64,000 nucleotides of DNA from positions 1,054,001 through 1,118,000 of the forward strand of contig NZ_CVUA01000001.1 of NCBI RefSeq assembly GCF_001282785.1, given 5' to 3'. Each line of letters begins with the position of its first letter. Position 1 is the first letter of the stretch. The notes under the pieces were generated by a model that worked only from the letters and a program-made list of their open reading frames with translations, was not told the origin of the DNA and did not search any database. Made by a program: the position numbers and the translations under genes. The DNA comes from Halolamina sediminis (GTDB lineage: Archaea; Halobacteriota; Halobacteria; Halobacteriales; Haloferacaceae). Of the stretch, positions 1 to 8,548 are shown piece by piece.

Positions 1-76
1 CGCCGACGGGCTCCTCTGGCCCGGTAGCCTTCCGATCCCGGCGTAGCGCAGCGCCCTCCCACTCTTCGACTGACTC

Positions 77-670
77 ATGACTGACGCCGACACACCCACT
101 GACCCAAAAGCCGATACGCCGGCGGACGACGCCCCGCCGGAGGACGACGAGATCGATCGCCGTCGACTGATCCGCTGGATCGCCGTGCTCGCGTTCGGCG
201 TCCCGGTCGTCGTCGAGGTGCTCACGTTCGGTAACATCATCAACGACGAGCTGCTCGGCGGCGGGGACGACCCCACGCCGACGGCCGCGGCGACGGAGAC
301 GGACCGCCCGGACGCGGTCGGCGTCGACGACGAACTGCTCCCGGAGACGGCGGCGACGGAGACGATCACGACCTCCGAGGTCCGGCAGACCGAGGGCGGT
401 CGGACGTACGTCTTCGGCGCCGAGGTGGAGAACACGACCGAGGAGCCGGTCGAACTCCGGACCCAACGCCTCCGGCTCCGCGACGGGGAGCGCGTCGACG
501 GCGTGTCGAGCACGGGCAGCATCGACCCCGGCGAGTCGGGGGTGGTCACCGCCGCGTGGTCGATCCCCGACAGCGCGATGCCCGGCGCCGTCGAGGTGAC
601 GGCAGTTCGGGGCGGCGAGACGGTGTTCGAGGGGTTCGTGCTGGTGGAGCAGCCCGTCGTCGTTGGTTGA
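77..670 (+). CDS. Membrane-anchored protein with C-terminal beta-rich extracellular domain
   Basis: This 197-residue protein of unknown function has an acidic N-terminus (about 27 residues) and one hydrophobic helix at about residues 30-50. A Thr/Asp/Pro-rich linker follows, then a beta-strand-rich domain (about 98-197). The C-terminal pattern (YVFGAEVENTTEEP, a run of alternating strands, then GSIDPGESG) resembles FxLYD-like or CARDB-like extracellular domains; that match is by eye. It probably sits in the membrane with the domain outside. The ATG is the first in frame. It stands alone, and the tRNA-derived repeats start about 30 nt after its stop. Confidence 0.75.
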   Translation: MTDADTPTDPKADTPADDAPPEDDEIDRRRLIRWIAVLAFGVPVVVEVLTFGNIINDELLGGGDDPTPTAAATETDRPDAVGVDDELLPETAATETITTSEVRQTEGGRTYVFGAEVENTTEEPVELRTQRLRLRDGERVDGVSSTGSIDPGESGVVTAAWSIPDSAMPGAVEVTAVRGGETVFEGFVLVEQPVVVG

Positions 671-697
671 GGAATCGTTTCGGGTCGACTATCTGCC

Positions 698-930
698 CGG
701 CGGAAGAGGGATTTCAACCACGATCGTTCCGCTCACTTCGTTCGCTTCACTCCCTGATTCAAATCCCACGTACGGCTTTCGCTGCTCACGTTGTTCGCAG
801 CAGAAAAGCCGGAGGAGGGATTGTGAACTACGCCCGGACTCGCTTCGCTCGTCCGGTCTAGTTCAAATCCCTCTCGGGGCTCTTCGACTCCGCTTCGCTC
901 CGTCAGAAGAGCCGGAGGAGGGATTTGAAC
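698..930. repeat. Ladder of degenerate tRNA-Thr 3'-end copies in inverted orientation
   Basis: The T-arm/acceptor sequence of the adjacent tRNA-Thr recurs in minus orientation at 701-718 and 811-828, besides the real tRNA at 911-930. It recurs in plus orientation at about 752-763 and 862-884. Each plus copy is followed by a hairpin and then a minus copy: GGCTCTTC (877-884) pairs with GAAGAGCC (905-912), and GGCTTT...AAAGCC spans about 775-810. The spacers carry further hairpins such as CCGGAC...GTCCGG (834-856) and the motif GCTTCGCTC. Minus copies are spaced 109 and 103 nt apart. The structure is seen directly; its origin by repeated duplication is inferred. Confidence 0.75.
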
Positions 931-982
931 CCTCGACCTATTCCTTACGAAGGAATCGCTCTGCCAGCTGAGCTACCCCGGC
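910..982 (-). tRNA. tRNA-Thr (anticodon CGU)
   Basis: The 73-nt cloverleaf reads on the minus strand. The acceptor stem is GCCGGGG with CTCCGGC (one G-U pair), the D-arm contains AGCTCAGCTGG, and the anticodon stem ATTCC/GGAAT closes the 7-nt loop TTCGTAA with anticodon CGT. The T-arm is GAGGG/CCCTC around TTCAAAT. The discriminator is U, as expected for archaeal tRNA-Thr, and CCA is not encoded. No intron is present. It decodes ACG. Confidence 0.95.
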
Positions 983-1012
983 GCGTCCATCCCCACGTAC
1001 CGGCAACGCAGA

Positions 1013-1018
1013 CATAAG
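1013..1018 (-). promoter_or_regulatory. TATA-like box for tRNA-Thr
   Basis: On the minus strand CTTATG lies about 34 nt upstream of the mature tRNA 5' end. That fits an archaeal TATA box with a transcription start about 8 nt before the tRNA. Inference from position and composition only. Confidence 0.4.
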
Positions 1019-1038
1019 GGTTCCGAAACCCGGCGCAG

Positions 1039-2040
1039 TCAGTCGATCCGGTCGAGCCGCGTGTCGAGGCAGACGTTCAGTTCGTGGGGCGCGTACGACC
1101 GCACGACGCGCTCTTCCAGCGTCGTCACCTCGTACTCGTCGCCGGCCGCTTCCTCCAGCGCCGACCGCCCGCGCTCGAAGGGGGCGTCCTCGTGCTGGAT
1201 GTCGTAGAGGTGGACCACGCACGACTCGCCGGCGAACGCGACCGCCGTGTCGGCGAACTCCGCGGCGGTGTGCGGGAGGTTCATCACCAGCCGGTCGGCC
1301 CAGTTCTCGTACTCTTCGGTCAGTTCCCGCACGTCGCCGACGTGGGTCGTGATCCGGTCGGCGACGCCGTTGCGCTCGGCGTTCTCCTCGAGGTACGCGA
1401 TCGCGTCGGGGTTGAGGTCGCAGGCCACGACCTCCGCGCCCGCGTCGGCCATCGGGATCGCGTACGGGCCCACGCCGGCGAACATGTCCAGCGCGTGCTC
1501 GCCGGGCTCGACCTGCTCGACGACCCGGTGGCGCTCGGTCGCGAGCCGGGGAGAGAAGTACACTTCGGCCACGTCGACGGCGAACTCGTGGCCGTACTCG
1601 CGGTGGACTGTCTCCGTCGGCGGGCGCTGTTCGCCCTCGTCGGCCAGCACCACCCAGTCCCGGACGCGGGTCTCGCCCTTGACTTTCGAGTCGCGGTTGA
1701 GCACGCTCCGGACCGGGATGTCCGACTCGACGATCGCCTCCGTGATCTCCTCGGCGCGCTCGGGGTCGTCCTCGTCGACGAGCACCACGTCGCCCAGCCG
1801 CTCGTACGTCGGCTCGAACCCAAGCAGGTCCGCGGGCGTGCGCTGGGGGGTGCGCGCGGGCACGTCGTGGCTTACGACGGGCAGATCCGCGGGGACCGAA
1901 TCGGGGTCCGTGACGGGGATGAACAGGTCGCCGTCGGAGTGTTCGATACCGTACTCCTGATCGACGAGATCCGCCTCGGCGAGACGCTGTCGTGTCGCCT
2001 CGCCGTCCTCGCGGGCGACGGCGACGCAGGGCCGCTCCAT
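1039..2040 (-). CDS. trm5: tRNA (guanine(37)-N1)-methyltransferase Trm5
   Basis: This enzyme methylates N1 of G37 next to the anticodon using S-adenosylmethionine, which prevents frameshifting. The 333-residue protein has the Trm5 layout: an N-terminal D1-like part, the middle domain, and a Rossmann methyltransferase with the SAM loop DMFAGVGPYAIPMA (about 186-199). The family motif NLPHTA lies near residue 255. Length and motifs fit archaeal Trm5b. The ATG start follows a short gap from upstream sequence, and the gene stands 47 nt downstream of btuD on the same strand. Confidence 0.92.
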   Translation of the reverse strand: MERPCVAVAREDGEATRQRLAEADLVDQEYGIEHSDGDLFIPVTDPDSVPADLPVVSHDVPARTPQRTPADLLGFEPTYERLGDVVLVDEDDPERAEEITEAIVESDIPVRSVLNRDSKVKGETRVRDWVVLADEGEQRPPTETVHREYGHEFAVDVAEVYFSPRLATERHRVVEQVEPGEHALDMFAGVGPYAIPMADAGAEVVACDLNPDAIAYLEENAERNGVADRITTHVGDVRELTEEYENWADRLVMNLPHTAAEFADTAVAFAGESCVVHLYDIQHEDAPFERGRSALEEAAGDEYEVTTLEERVVRSYAPHELNVCLDTRLDRID

Positions 2041-2087
2041 ACCGGGGTTCGGCGCCGGACCCGAGTAAGGGTAGCGATCAACCCCGC

Positions 2088-3392
2088 TCAGGTCAGGCTC
2101 TCCAGCAGCTCCGGCGCCGATCCCGCCACGCCGGCCTCGCCGCCGCGGAGGCGCCGGTAGCTTTCGGCGGCAGCCTGCGAGACCGTTCGCTCGGCCAGCG
2201 AGCGCTCCTCGACGGCGTACACCGGCGTCGACAGCTCGCCGATCCGATCGAGCACGGGGACGAGCCCGTCGGTGAGGTCGACGTCCGCGACGATCACGGC
2301 GTCGGCGACCGTCGCGTACTCCGCGGTCCGATCGAGCGTCCTCGCGTCGATCTCGCCGAAGGAGTCGAACTCGACGGTCTCGATCCCCAGCGCGTCCGCC
2401 ACGTCCGCGTCCCTGTCGCCCGCGGGCACCGGACCGACGGTCGTTTCCACGCCGGCGCGGTCGAGCCGCGTCAGCAGGGGGCCGGCACGGCCCCCGCCGG
2501 CGATCACGTGGACGCGCTCGACCGGCGGGATGTCCGGGCCGTCGCCGGCCTCGAGATCGTCGGGCAGCGCCGTCACGCGGGGGCGCTGGGTCACGGGGTC
2601 GGTCGTCACGACCGCGTCCACGTCGAACGCGTCGCCGATCGTCGATCCGGTCAGCACCGATTCCGGCGCCCCGTCGGCGACGATCCCGCCGTCGGCGACC
2701 ACGACGATCCGGTCGCAGTACCGCGCCGCGGTGTCGAGATCGTGGATCGCCGCGATCGCAGCTTTCCCCTCGTCGACCAGCGCCGAGACGGTCTCGAACG
2801 TCCGGAGACGGTGGTTCGGGTCGAGGCTGGCTGTCGGCTCGTCGAGCAGGAGCAGCGGGGTGTCCTGGGCGAGTGCGCGGGCCAGCAGCACGCGCGAGCG
2901 CTCGCCGCCGGAGACATCGGTCACCGGGCGGTCCGCGAACTCGGCGATCTCGGTCCGCTCCATCGCGCGCTCGACGGCCGCGTGGTCGGCCTCGTCCATC
3001 GAGCCGAACCGCGGGACATGGGGCGTTCGCCCCATCTCGACGATCTCCCTGACGTCGAACGAGAAGGAGATGGAGGTGTCCTGCGGGACGGTCGCGACCC
3101 GGCGGCCGACGGCTTTCGCCGAGAGTCCGTCGACGGCCTCGCCCGCGACCCGGACGCGGCCCGAATCAGGGGAGAGCGACCCGCGGGCCGCCCGAAGGAG
3201 CGTCGTCTTCCCTGCGCCGTTGGGCCCCACGAGCCCCACGAGCTCTCCCCGTTCCACGTCGAGGCTCACACCCGCGAGCACGTCCGTCTCCCCGAGCGTG
3301 ACCGAGAGATCGGCGATCGACAGCACTGGTCCGTCGGTCGCGACGTCGCCGTCGATCGGTGCCTCGTCGTCGGTCGGGTGTGCTCGACTCAT
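2088..3392 (-). CDS. btuD: Corrinoid ABC transporter ATP-binding protein with C-terminal extension
   Basis: ATPase of the cobalamin-type importer with the permease just upstream (start overlaps the permease stop by 4 nt). The N-terminal 260 residues hold Walker [10 protein letters not shown], signature VSGGERSRV, Walker [10 protein letters not shown] and the H-loop IHDLD. Residues about 270-434 form an extra alpha/beta domain with a glycine-rich [11 protein letters not shown] segment. This domain is absent from typical 250-260-residue BtuD/FecE proteins and looks like a Rossmann-type nucleotide or corrinoid-related module; its role is unknown. Assignment to corrinoids rests on the divergent btuF and on resemblance to the Halobacterium btuCDF set. 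Confidence 0.85.
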   Translation of the reverse strand: MSRAHPTDDEAPIDGDVATDGPVLSIADLSVTLGETDVLAGVSLDVERGELVGLVGPNGAGKTTLLRAARGSLSPDSGRVRVAGEAVDGLSAKAVGRRVATVPQDTSISFSFDVREIVEMGRTPHVPRFGSMDEADHAAVERAMERTEIAEFADRPVTDVSGGERSRVLLARALAQDTPLLLLDEPTASLDPNHRLRTFETVSALVDEGKAAIAAIHDLDTAARYCDRIVVVADGGIVADGAPESVLTGSTIGDAFDVDAVVTTDPVTQRPRVTALPDDLEAGDGPDIPPVERVHVIAGGGRAGPLLTRLDRAGVETTVGPVPAGDRDADVADALGIETVEFDSFGEIDARTLDRTAEYATVADAVIVADVDLTDGLVPVLDRIGELSTPVYAVEERSLAERTVSQAAAESYRRLRGGEAGVAGSAPELLESLT

Positions 3393-4462
3393 AGCTCGTG
3401 AACCCTCCGTTTGCGCAGCAGGAACAGGAAGAAGGGGGCGCCGACCGCGGCCGTCACGATCCCCACCGGGAGCTCCTGAGCGCCGCTCCGGGCGACCGTG
3501 TCGGCCGCCACGAGGAACGCCGACCCCGCGAGCGCGGCCGTCGGCAGGAGGATGCGGTGGTCCGGGCCGACGACGAGCCGCATCACGTGGGGGACGATCA
3601 GGCCGACGAAGCCGATCACCCCGGAGACGGCGACGCCGGCGCCGGTCATCACCGCCGACACCGCGAGGAGGAGGCGCTTGGTTCGCTCGACCTCGACCCC
3701 GAGGCCGGCGGCCTCCTCCTCGCCCAGCAGCATGACGTTCAGGTCACGCGCGTAGGCCAGCAGGAGGAGGAAACAGCAGCAGACGAACACCGGCAACACC
3801 GGCACGCCCGCCACGGGGACGAAATCCCCCCAGCCGGCGTTGTCGAGGTGGCCCATCAGCCAGTACACCACCTGCTCCATGCTCTCCCCGGAGTGCAGCA
3901 GGAGGAAGGAGGTGACTGCGCCGAGGAACGTCTGGATCGCCACCCCGGCCAAAAGGAGCGTCGCGACCGGGGTCTGCCCGTTCTCGGTCGCGATGGCGTA
4001 CACGCCGAAGGCGGTGATCAGCGCGCCGGCGAAGGCCGCCGGCTCCAGCCCCAACCCGAACGGGATCAGTGCCGGGACGACGATAGAGGCGACGGCGCCG
4101 ACCGCCGCGCCCGAGGAGACGCCGATGATCGAGGGGTCGGCCATCGGGTTTCGGAAGAACCCCTGCATCACCGTCCCGGCCGCCGAGAGCGCGAAGCCGA
4201 CCAGCGCACCCAGCAGGATTCGTGGTAGGCGGATCCGCATCACGATTGCCCGGTTGGACTCCCGCAGCGAGAACTCGAAGGGGCGCCGCCAGCCGAGCTC
4301 ACCCCCCACGAGGCTCGGCACCGCGACCGCCTCGAGCACAGCTTTGACGACCGCCTCGGCGGGGACCGCGACCGGGCCGATCCCCGCGCTGAGAACGACG
4401 GTTGCGCCGAGTGCGGCGGCTAACGCGGCCGACCAGCCGATCGCGCGCCTCGCGACGCCCAT
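3389..4462 (-). CDS. btuC: Corrinoid ABC transporter permease
   Basis: FecCD/BtuC-family permease of 357 residues with about ten membrane helices. Family signatures are seen: the [19 protein letters not shown] segment, [10 protein letters not shown], and the C-terminal [18 protein letters not shown]. The start chosen is the ATG at 4462 ([10 protein letters not shown]). A longer open frame to 4621 would run through the divergent promoter and into btuF, and encodes no membrane-like sequence. The ATP-binding gene follows with a 4-nt overlap. Confidence 0.9.
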   Translation of the reverse strand: MGVARRAIGWSAALAAALGATVVLSAGIGPVAVPAEAVVKAVLEAVAVPSLVGGELGWRRPFEFSLRESNRAIVMRIRLPRILLGALVGFALSAAGTVMQGFFRNPMADPSIIGVSSGAAVGAVASIVVPALIPFGLGLEPAAFAGALITAFGVYAIATENGQTPVATLLLAGVAIQTFLGAVTSFLLLHSGESMEQVVYWLMGHLDNAGWGDFVPVAGVPVLPVFVCCCFLLLLAYARDLNVMLLGEEEAAGLGVEVERTKRLLLAVSAVMTGAGVAVSGVIGFVGLIVPHVMRLVVGPDHRILLPTAALAGSAFLVAADTVARSGAQELPVGIVTAAVGAPFFLFLLRKRRVHEL

Positions 4463-4522
4463 GTACTCAAAGCTGAGTTGCGTTAGACAAATACTTGTTG
4501 CACTAGGCGCGAGTGGGAGGCG
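4463..4522. promoter_or_regulatory. Shared divergent promoter of btuCD and btuF
   Basis: Only 60 nt separate the two start codons. The single A/T-rich core (ACAAATACTTG, about 4487-4497) lies about 28-31 nt from both starts, so it can supply TATA boxes in both directions for leaderless or near-leaderless mRNAs. No cobalamin riboswitch-like structure fits in this space. Inference from spacing. Confidence 0.5.
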
Positions 4523-5683
4523 ATGCGAACGCGAACAACGCTGTTGATCGTACTGTGTACGCTTCTCGCTGGTGTCGCCCCGGCGGGCGCCGTCGGAGCA
4601 GTGGACGCGCCGACGGCCCACGCGAGCGTCGACAACGCCGCGGTCCAGCAGTCGGTCCCCGACTGCTCCTACCCGCTCTCATCGACCGACGCGACGGGGA
4701 CCGAAGTGACGATCGAGGAGGCGCCCGAGACCGTCACCACGCTGGGGCCGAGCGCCGCTCAGACGATGTGGGAGATCGGCGGCAAGGAGCAGGTCGTCGG
4801 ACTCGGCCAGAACGCCCAGTACCTCGCGGGCGCCGACAGCCGGACGAACGTCTCCGCGGCCGGGTTCGGCTACAGCACCGAGGCGGTCGTCGGGACCGAG
4901 GCTGACCTGGTGCTCGCGGCCAACGTCGTGAGCAACGACACCGTGGCCGCGCTGCGTGACGCGGGGATGACGGTGTACAAGTTCGAGTCGGCCACCTCCA
5001 TCGAGGACGTGGCGGACAAGACCGCGCTCATCGGCCGGCTCACCGGCAACTGTCAGGGGGCCGCCGAGACCAACGCCTGGATGAACGCGAACGTCGACAC
5101 CGCGAGGGAGGTCACCGCCGACAGTGACCGACCGCGCGTACTCGTCCCGCTCGGCGGCGGCTTCGTCGTCGGCAACGAGACGTTCATCGACGCGATGGTG
5201 ACCGCCGCGGGCGGCGAGAACGTCGCCGCCGAGCGGTACGGCAGCGGCTACTCCGAGGCGTCCGACGAGGTGATCGTCGAACTCGATCCCGAGATCATCG
5301 TGTTCCAGCCGTGGATGGCCAGCTACATCGGACAGGAGCCGTTCTCGCTGACGACCGCGGGCCAGAACAACGCCAGCGTGGTCGTGAACGCGAACTACCT
5401 CAACCAGCCCGCCCCGCGCTCGGTGGTGTACGCCACCCGGAACCTCACCGAGGGGTTCCACCCCGACGCGGTTGCGAGCGCTGAGTGGACCGCACGGGGC
5501 GACGTGAACGTCGCGACGGCGACTCCGACGCCGACCGAGACGGTCGCGATGTCCGAGACCGCGACGGCGACCGAGACGACGATGTCGGCTGACACGACGG
5601 AGACCTCCGGCCCCGGCTTCGGCGCGGGTGCCGCCGTGGCCGCCCTCGGCGCGGGTGCGGCGCTGCTCGGCCGCCGCGACTGA
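4523..5683 (+). CDS. btuF: PGF-CTERM-anchored corrinoid-binding protein
   Basis: Substrate-binding protein of the importer encoded divergently. The 386 residues comprise a Sec signal peptide (about 1-26), then a TroA/BtuF-type bilobal domain (about 45-330; [20 protein letters not shown] and [14 protein letters not shown] are characteristic). A Thr/Glu-rich stalk (about 335-360) and a C-terminal PGF-CTERM tail follow: SGPGFGAG, a hydrophobic segment, then RRD. The tail is known to be processed by an archaeosortase and lipid-anchored, so the protein should sit on the outer face of the membrane. The corrinoid ligand is inferred from family and operon. Confidence 0.87.
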   Translation: MRTRTTLLIVLCTLLAGVAPAGAVGAVDAPTAHASVDNAAVQQSVPDCSYPLSSTDATGTEVTIEEAPETVTTLGPSAAQTMWEIGGKEQVVGLGQNAQYLAGADSRTNVSAAGFGYSTEAVVGTEADLVLAANVVSNDTVAALRDAGMTVYKFESATSIEDVADKTALIGRLTGNCQGAAETNAWMNANVDTAREVTADSDRPRVLVPLGGGFVVGNETFIDAMVTAAGGENVAAERYGSGYSEASDEVIVELDPEIIVFQPWMASYIGQEPFSLTTAGQNNASVVVNANYLNQPAPRSVVYATRNLTEGFHPDAVASAEWTARGDVNVATATPTPTETVAMSETATATETTMSADTTETSGPGFGAGAAVAALGAGAALLGRRD

Positions 5684-5727
5684 GCGCCACCAAAACCGCT
5701 TTCCCCGCCGACGGTCTCTTCTCTCGC

Positions 5728-6006
5728 ATGATCGAGAACGTCGTCTACCCCGCGTACCTCGACGCGGACTACAGCCGGTCGGAGGGGCGGCGCGTCCCCG
5801 AGGACGAGGCGGTCGAAGACCCGTCGGTCGACGAGATCGCGAAGGCGGTCCAGCAGGTCGGCTACGACGCCGTCATCGAGCGGGACAAGAGCTACCCCCG
5901 GGAGTACGAGCAGCGCGGCCGCGTGCTCGTTCAGGGCGCCGAGGACGCCACGAAGAACGACCTCGTGCAGGCGATCGCGGCGTACGTCGCGATCCTGCGG
6001 GACTGA
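5728..6006 (+). CDS. srp19: Signal recognition particle subunit SRP19
   Basis: SRP19 binds the helix 6/8 tips of 7S RNA and lets SRP54 bind in archaeal signal recognition particle. The 92-residue protein has the family opening with [18 protein letters not shown] and the lysine/arginine-containing RNA-contact segment [16 protein letters not shown]. Its size is usual for archaea. The downstream gar1 ATG overlaps its TGA stop by one base, so the two are surely co-transcribed. Confidence 0.95.
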   Translation: MIENVVYPAYLDADYSRSEGRRVPEDEAVEDPSVDEIAKAVQQVGYDAVIERDKSYPREYEQRGRVLVQGAEDATKNDLVQAIAAYVAILRD

Positions 6007-6233
6007 TGGAGCGAGTCGGCACGGTCGCCCGGACCGCACAGGGGCTCGCGATCGCGCGCTGTCCGGACGCCGACCACCCCCCAATCGGCCGCACGGTCGT
6101 CGACGAGAGCCTCGACACGGTCGGGCGCGTCGTCGACGTGTTCGGCCCCGTGGACAAGCCCTACGTCGCGGTCACGCCGAACGATCGCTCGGGGCTCGCC
6201 GCGCTGGTCGGCCAGAAGCTCTACGCGCGCTGA
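6006..6233 (+). CDS. gar1: H/ACA ribonucleoprotein subunit Gar1
   Basis: Gar1 is the small beta-barrel partner of Cbf5 in guide-RNA pseudouridylation. The 75-residue product has the conserved core: a VGRVVDVFGPVDKPYVAV segment followed by GLAALVGQKLYAR. The start is the ATG whose A is the last base of the srp19 stop (TGATG). A longer frame upstream is only the shadow of btuF and srp19. Coupling to srp19 is common in haloarchaea. Confidence 0.93.
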   Translation: MERVGTVARTAQGLAIARCPDADHPPIGRTVVDESLDTVGRVVDVFGPVDKPYVAVTPNDRSGLAALVGQKLYAR

Positions 6234-6281
6234 CGCCCCGGGACCACAACGGCCAAACCGCTCCCCGCTGAACCTCGGACA

Positions 6282-7268
6282 ATGAGTTCTCGTGCGTTCC
6301 GCGGGACGGCCTTCGCCGCCGTCGTCTTCCTGCTCGTCCAGCTGGGTGCGCTGGCGTTGGTCCCCTCCTTCGAGGCCAGCGGCTACCAGCAGTTCGAGAA
6401 CCCGCAGGATCCGACGAACAGTCTGATCTACATCCTGCTGATCCTGGTGATGACGGTGCTGATGCTCGCGGCGTTCAAGTACGACTTCGACTGGGTCGTC
6501 CGGGCGTTCGTCGTGTTCACCAGCGGCCTGCTGGCGTGGTACGTACTGGGTGTGTTCCTCCCCGCGATCGCCGCGATCCCCCTCTCCGCGCTGATCGCGG
6601 TCGCGCTGTGGGTGTACCCCGAGTGGTACGTCATCGACGCCGCGGGGGTGGTGATGGGCGCCGGCGCCGCGGGGCTGTTCGGCATCAGCTTCGGCATTCT
6701 GCCGGCGATCGTGCTGCTCGCGGTGCTGGCGGTGTACGACGCCATCTCGGTGTACGGCACCGAGCACATGCTCGAACTCGCGGAGGGCGTGATGGATCTC
6801 CGGGTGCCGGTGGTGCTGGTGATCCCGCTCACGTTGGGGTTCTCGATCTTGTCCGAGGACGAGGAAGCTGACGCGGAGGCCGACGAGGGCACCGACACGG
6901 ACGACGACACCGAGAGCGACCCGTCGGTCTCCGACGAGGCCGCCGTCGAGGGCGAAGGGCCGGACGTGGCCGACCGCGACGCGTTCTTCATCGGACTGGG
7001 CGACGCGGTGATGCCGACGGTGCTCGTCGCCAGCGCCGCCCACTTCTCGCCCGCCGCCCCGCTCGATATCGGGATCGACCTCGCGCTGAACCTCCCCGCG
7101 CTGACGGCGATGATCGGGACGTTCCTGGGCCTGTTCGTGCTCCTGCGGATGGTGTTCGCCGGGCGCGCCCACGCCGGCCTGCCGCTGCTCAACGGCGGCG
7201 CCATCGGCGGGTATCTCGTGGGCTCGGTCGCCGCCGGCGTGCCGATCCTGACGGCACTCGGTCTATAG
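6282..7268 (+). CDS. Presenilin-type intramembrane aspartyl protease (A22/PSH family)
   Basis: Multi-spanning protein of 328 residues with the diagnostic presenilin motifs: YD (Asp153) in one helix, GLGD (Asp241) in the next, and PAL (residues 272-274) in the C-terminal region. These are the two catalytic aspartates and the substrate-docking loop. Between the catalytic helices lies a very acidic cytoplasmic loop (about 191-231), the site that is cleaved in human presenilin. About nine hydrophobic segments are visible. Substrates are unknown; signal-peptide or membrane-stub cleavage is likely. The gene is monocistronic. Confidence 0.9.
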   Translation: MSSRAFRGTAFAAVVFLLVQLGALALVPSFEASGYQQFENPQDPTNSLIYILLILVMTVLMLAAFKYDFDWVVRAFVVFTSGLLAWYVLGVFLPAIAAIPLSALIAVALWVYPEWYVIDAAGVVMGAGAAGLFGISFGILPAIVLLAVLAVYDAISVYGTEHMLELAEGVMDLRVPVVLVIPLTLGFSILSEDEEADAEADEGTDTDDDTESDPSVSDEAAVEGEGPDVADRDAFFIGLGDAVMPTVLVASAAHFSPAAPLDIGIDLALNLPALTAMIGTFLGLFVLLRMVFAGRAHAGLPLLNGGAIGGYLVGSVAAGVPILTALGL

Positions 7269-7467
7269 AGACTTTCTGAAAATTGTGAACTTGGCGCGAA
7301 GCGGGCGCGGCCCTGTGCCGCGCCCGAGCGCGAGGGACGACTGACCGAGCGAAGCGACTGAGGAGCGCAGCGAGGCACAGCCGCCGAGCGGGCAGGGGCT
7401 TTCACGGTGTTGCAAACCCAGTAGCTACTCACAATCTCACAGACGTAACGGAGTCAAACACAGAAGT
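7269..7467. other. Intergenic region with hairpin and GCTTCGCTC-type sequence
   Basis: About 200 nt between convergent genes. It contains a perfect 9-bp hairpin, CGGGCGCGG (7302-7310) with CCGCGCCCG (7318-7326). GAGCGAAGCG (7347-7356) follows, the complement of the GCTTCGCTC motif that also recurs beside tRNA-Thr. An A/T-richer end (about 7395-7450) comes next. No open frame with coding character is seen. It may hold a terminator for the protease gene and a dispersed repeat. Confidence 0.5.
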
Positions 7468-7953
7468 CTACGAAGAGGAATCTACGTACTCATCGACGCC
7501 CTCCCGGACCATCACCGCCATCCCCGTCTCGAAATCCAGAATCTCCGACGCCGCCAGCTCCGCCCGGCCGACACCGAGTAGCTCCCCGCTCTCGTGGAGC
7601 ACCAGCACCTCGTCGCCCGCCCGGATCTCCTCCCCACACCGATCGATGAACTTCGCGAACGTGTTCTCGCCGTCGCGGACGAACGGTTCGGACTCGTCGC
7701 CGACATAGACGCGGTACGCCGCCGCGTCGAGCTGGTCGTGGAGCCGCCGCCCGCCCGCGAAGCCGAGGGTGAAGCGGCCGTCGGTGCCCATCGACGCCAG
7801 CCGGCCGTCCGGGGCGTGGATCTGGCTGGGCCGGCCGCCGGTGGAGTAGTCGATTTCGAGGTGGGCCGCCGCGGGGAACAGCGCCTCCCCGGCGCCACGG
7901 CCGAACTGATAGTCGGCCGTGGTCCGCAGGTCCGCACGCGAGGTCTTGGCCAT
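7468..7953 (-). CDS. PUA domain RNA-binding protein
   Basis: Predicted 161-residue protein of the archaeal PUA-domain family (related to the C-terminal domain of archaeosine tRNA-guanine transglycosylases). The C-terminal PUA-like barrel (about 85-155) shows FVRDGENTFAKFI, a strand with GDEVLVLHESGELLGVGRAEL, then the final strand of MAVMVREGVDEY. The start chosen is MAKTSRADLR at 7953; frames extending further upstream lack conserved features. It probably binds structured RNA, perhaps tRNA; the exact substrate is not known. Confidence 0.8.
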   Translation of the reverse strand: MAKTSRADLRTTADYQFGRGAGEALFPAAAHLEIDYSTGGRPSQIHAPDGRLASMGTDGRFTLGFAGGRRLHDQLDAAAYRVYVGDESEPFVRDGENTFAKFIDRCGEEIRAGDEVLVLHESGELLGVGRAELAASEILDFETGMAVMVREGVDEYVDSSS

Positions 7954-8077
7954 AGTCGAGGGGGCGGGCGCTCGGCGGAAAAGCGTCTCGAAGGGCTGGG
8001 GCAGCCACGCGATGGCCGCTCCTGTCGGGAAACCATCAACGTGGATCATAAGTGTCGGAAGGCTCTCCGCCGAGAGG

Positions 8078-8509
8078 ATGACTGCGATCCGGATGAACGA
8101 GGCGGAGATAGATACCCTTCTGAAGCAGCAAGGTGTCGGCGTGCTCTCTCTGGCGGCCGATGCGGACAGCTACGCGGTTCCCGAATCGTTCGGCTACGAC
8201 GGGGACCACCTCTACTTCCAACTCGTGTACGACGACGATAGTGAGAAGTACCAGTACCTCGATAAGACGGAGCTCGTGACGTTCACCGTGTTCTCCGAGG
8301 ACCCGGCTCGAAGCGTCGTCGTCCGCGGCAGGCTGGAACCCGTTTCGGCCGACGAGGAGCTCCTCGCGGCGGAGGCGATCGCGGAGAACGCCGACATCCC
8401 GACGCTGAACGTGATGCCGGAGACGCGGATAAGCGCGCTCACCGCCGAACACCACCGGCTCGTTCCCGAAGAGATGTCGGGCCGGGCCTTCGACGGCTCA
8501 CCTACCTGA
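8078..8509 (+). CDS. Pyridoxamine 5'-phosphate oxidase-like FMN-binding protein
   Basis: A 143-residue split-barrel flavoprotein of the PNPOx-like superfamily. The N-terminal helix with QGVGVLSLAADADSYAVPESF, the strand DHLYFQLVYD and later VVVRGRLEPVS follow the usual order of the fold. Such proteins bind FMN or F420; which one, and the substrate, cannot be told. The start is ATG 8078, with ATG 8093 as alternative. It is divergent from the PUA gene and is not in an operon. Confidence 0.8.
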   Translation: MTAIRMNEAEIDTLLKQQGVGVLSLAADADSYAVPESFGYDGDHLYFQLVYDDDSEKYQYLDKTELVTFTVFSEDPARSVVVRGRLEPVSADEELLAAEAIAENADIPTLNVMPETRISALTAEHHRLVPEEMSGRAFDGSPT

Positions 8510-8548
8510 TTCTCGGTCGCGTTCTCTCCCGGCCACCGCGGAGCACAC

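Noticed and set aside
698-930. CRISPR array next to the tRNA
   Set aside because: Copies are degenerate, alternate in orientation and are built from the tRNA 3' end, with no constant repeat-spacer unit or cas genes.
4463-4522. Cobalamin riboswitch controlling btuCDF
   Set aside because: Only 60 nt lie between the divergent starts, too short for the riboswitch; no B12-box-like sequence seen.
3389-4621. Extended N-terminus of btuC to 4621
   Set aside because: It would overlap btuF and the shared promoter and adds no transmembrane or signal sequence.
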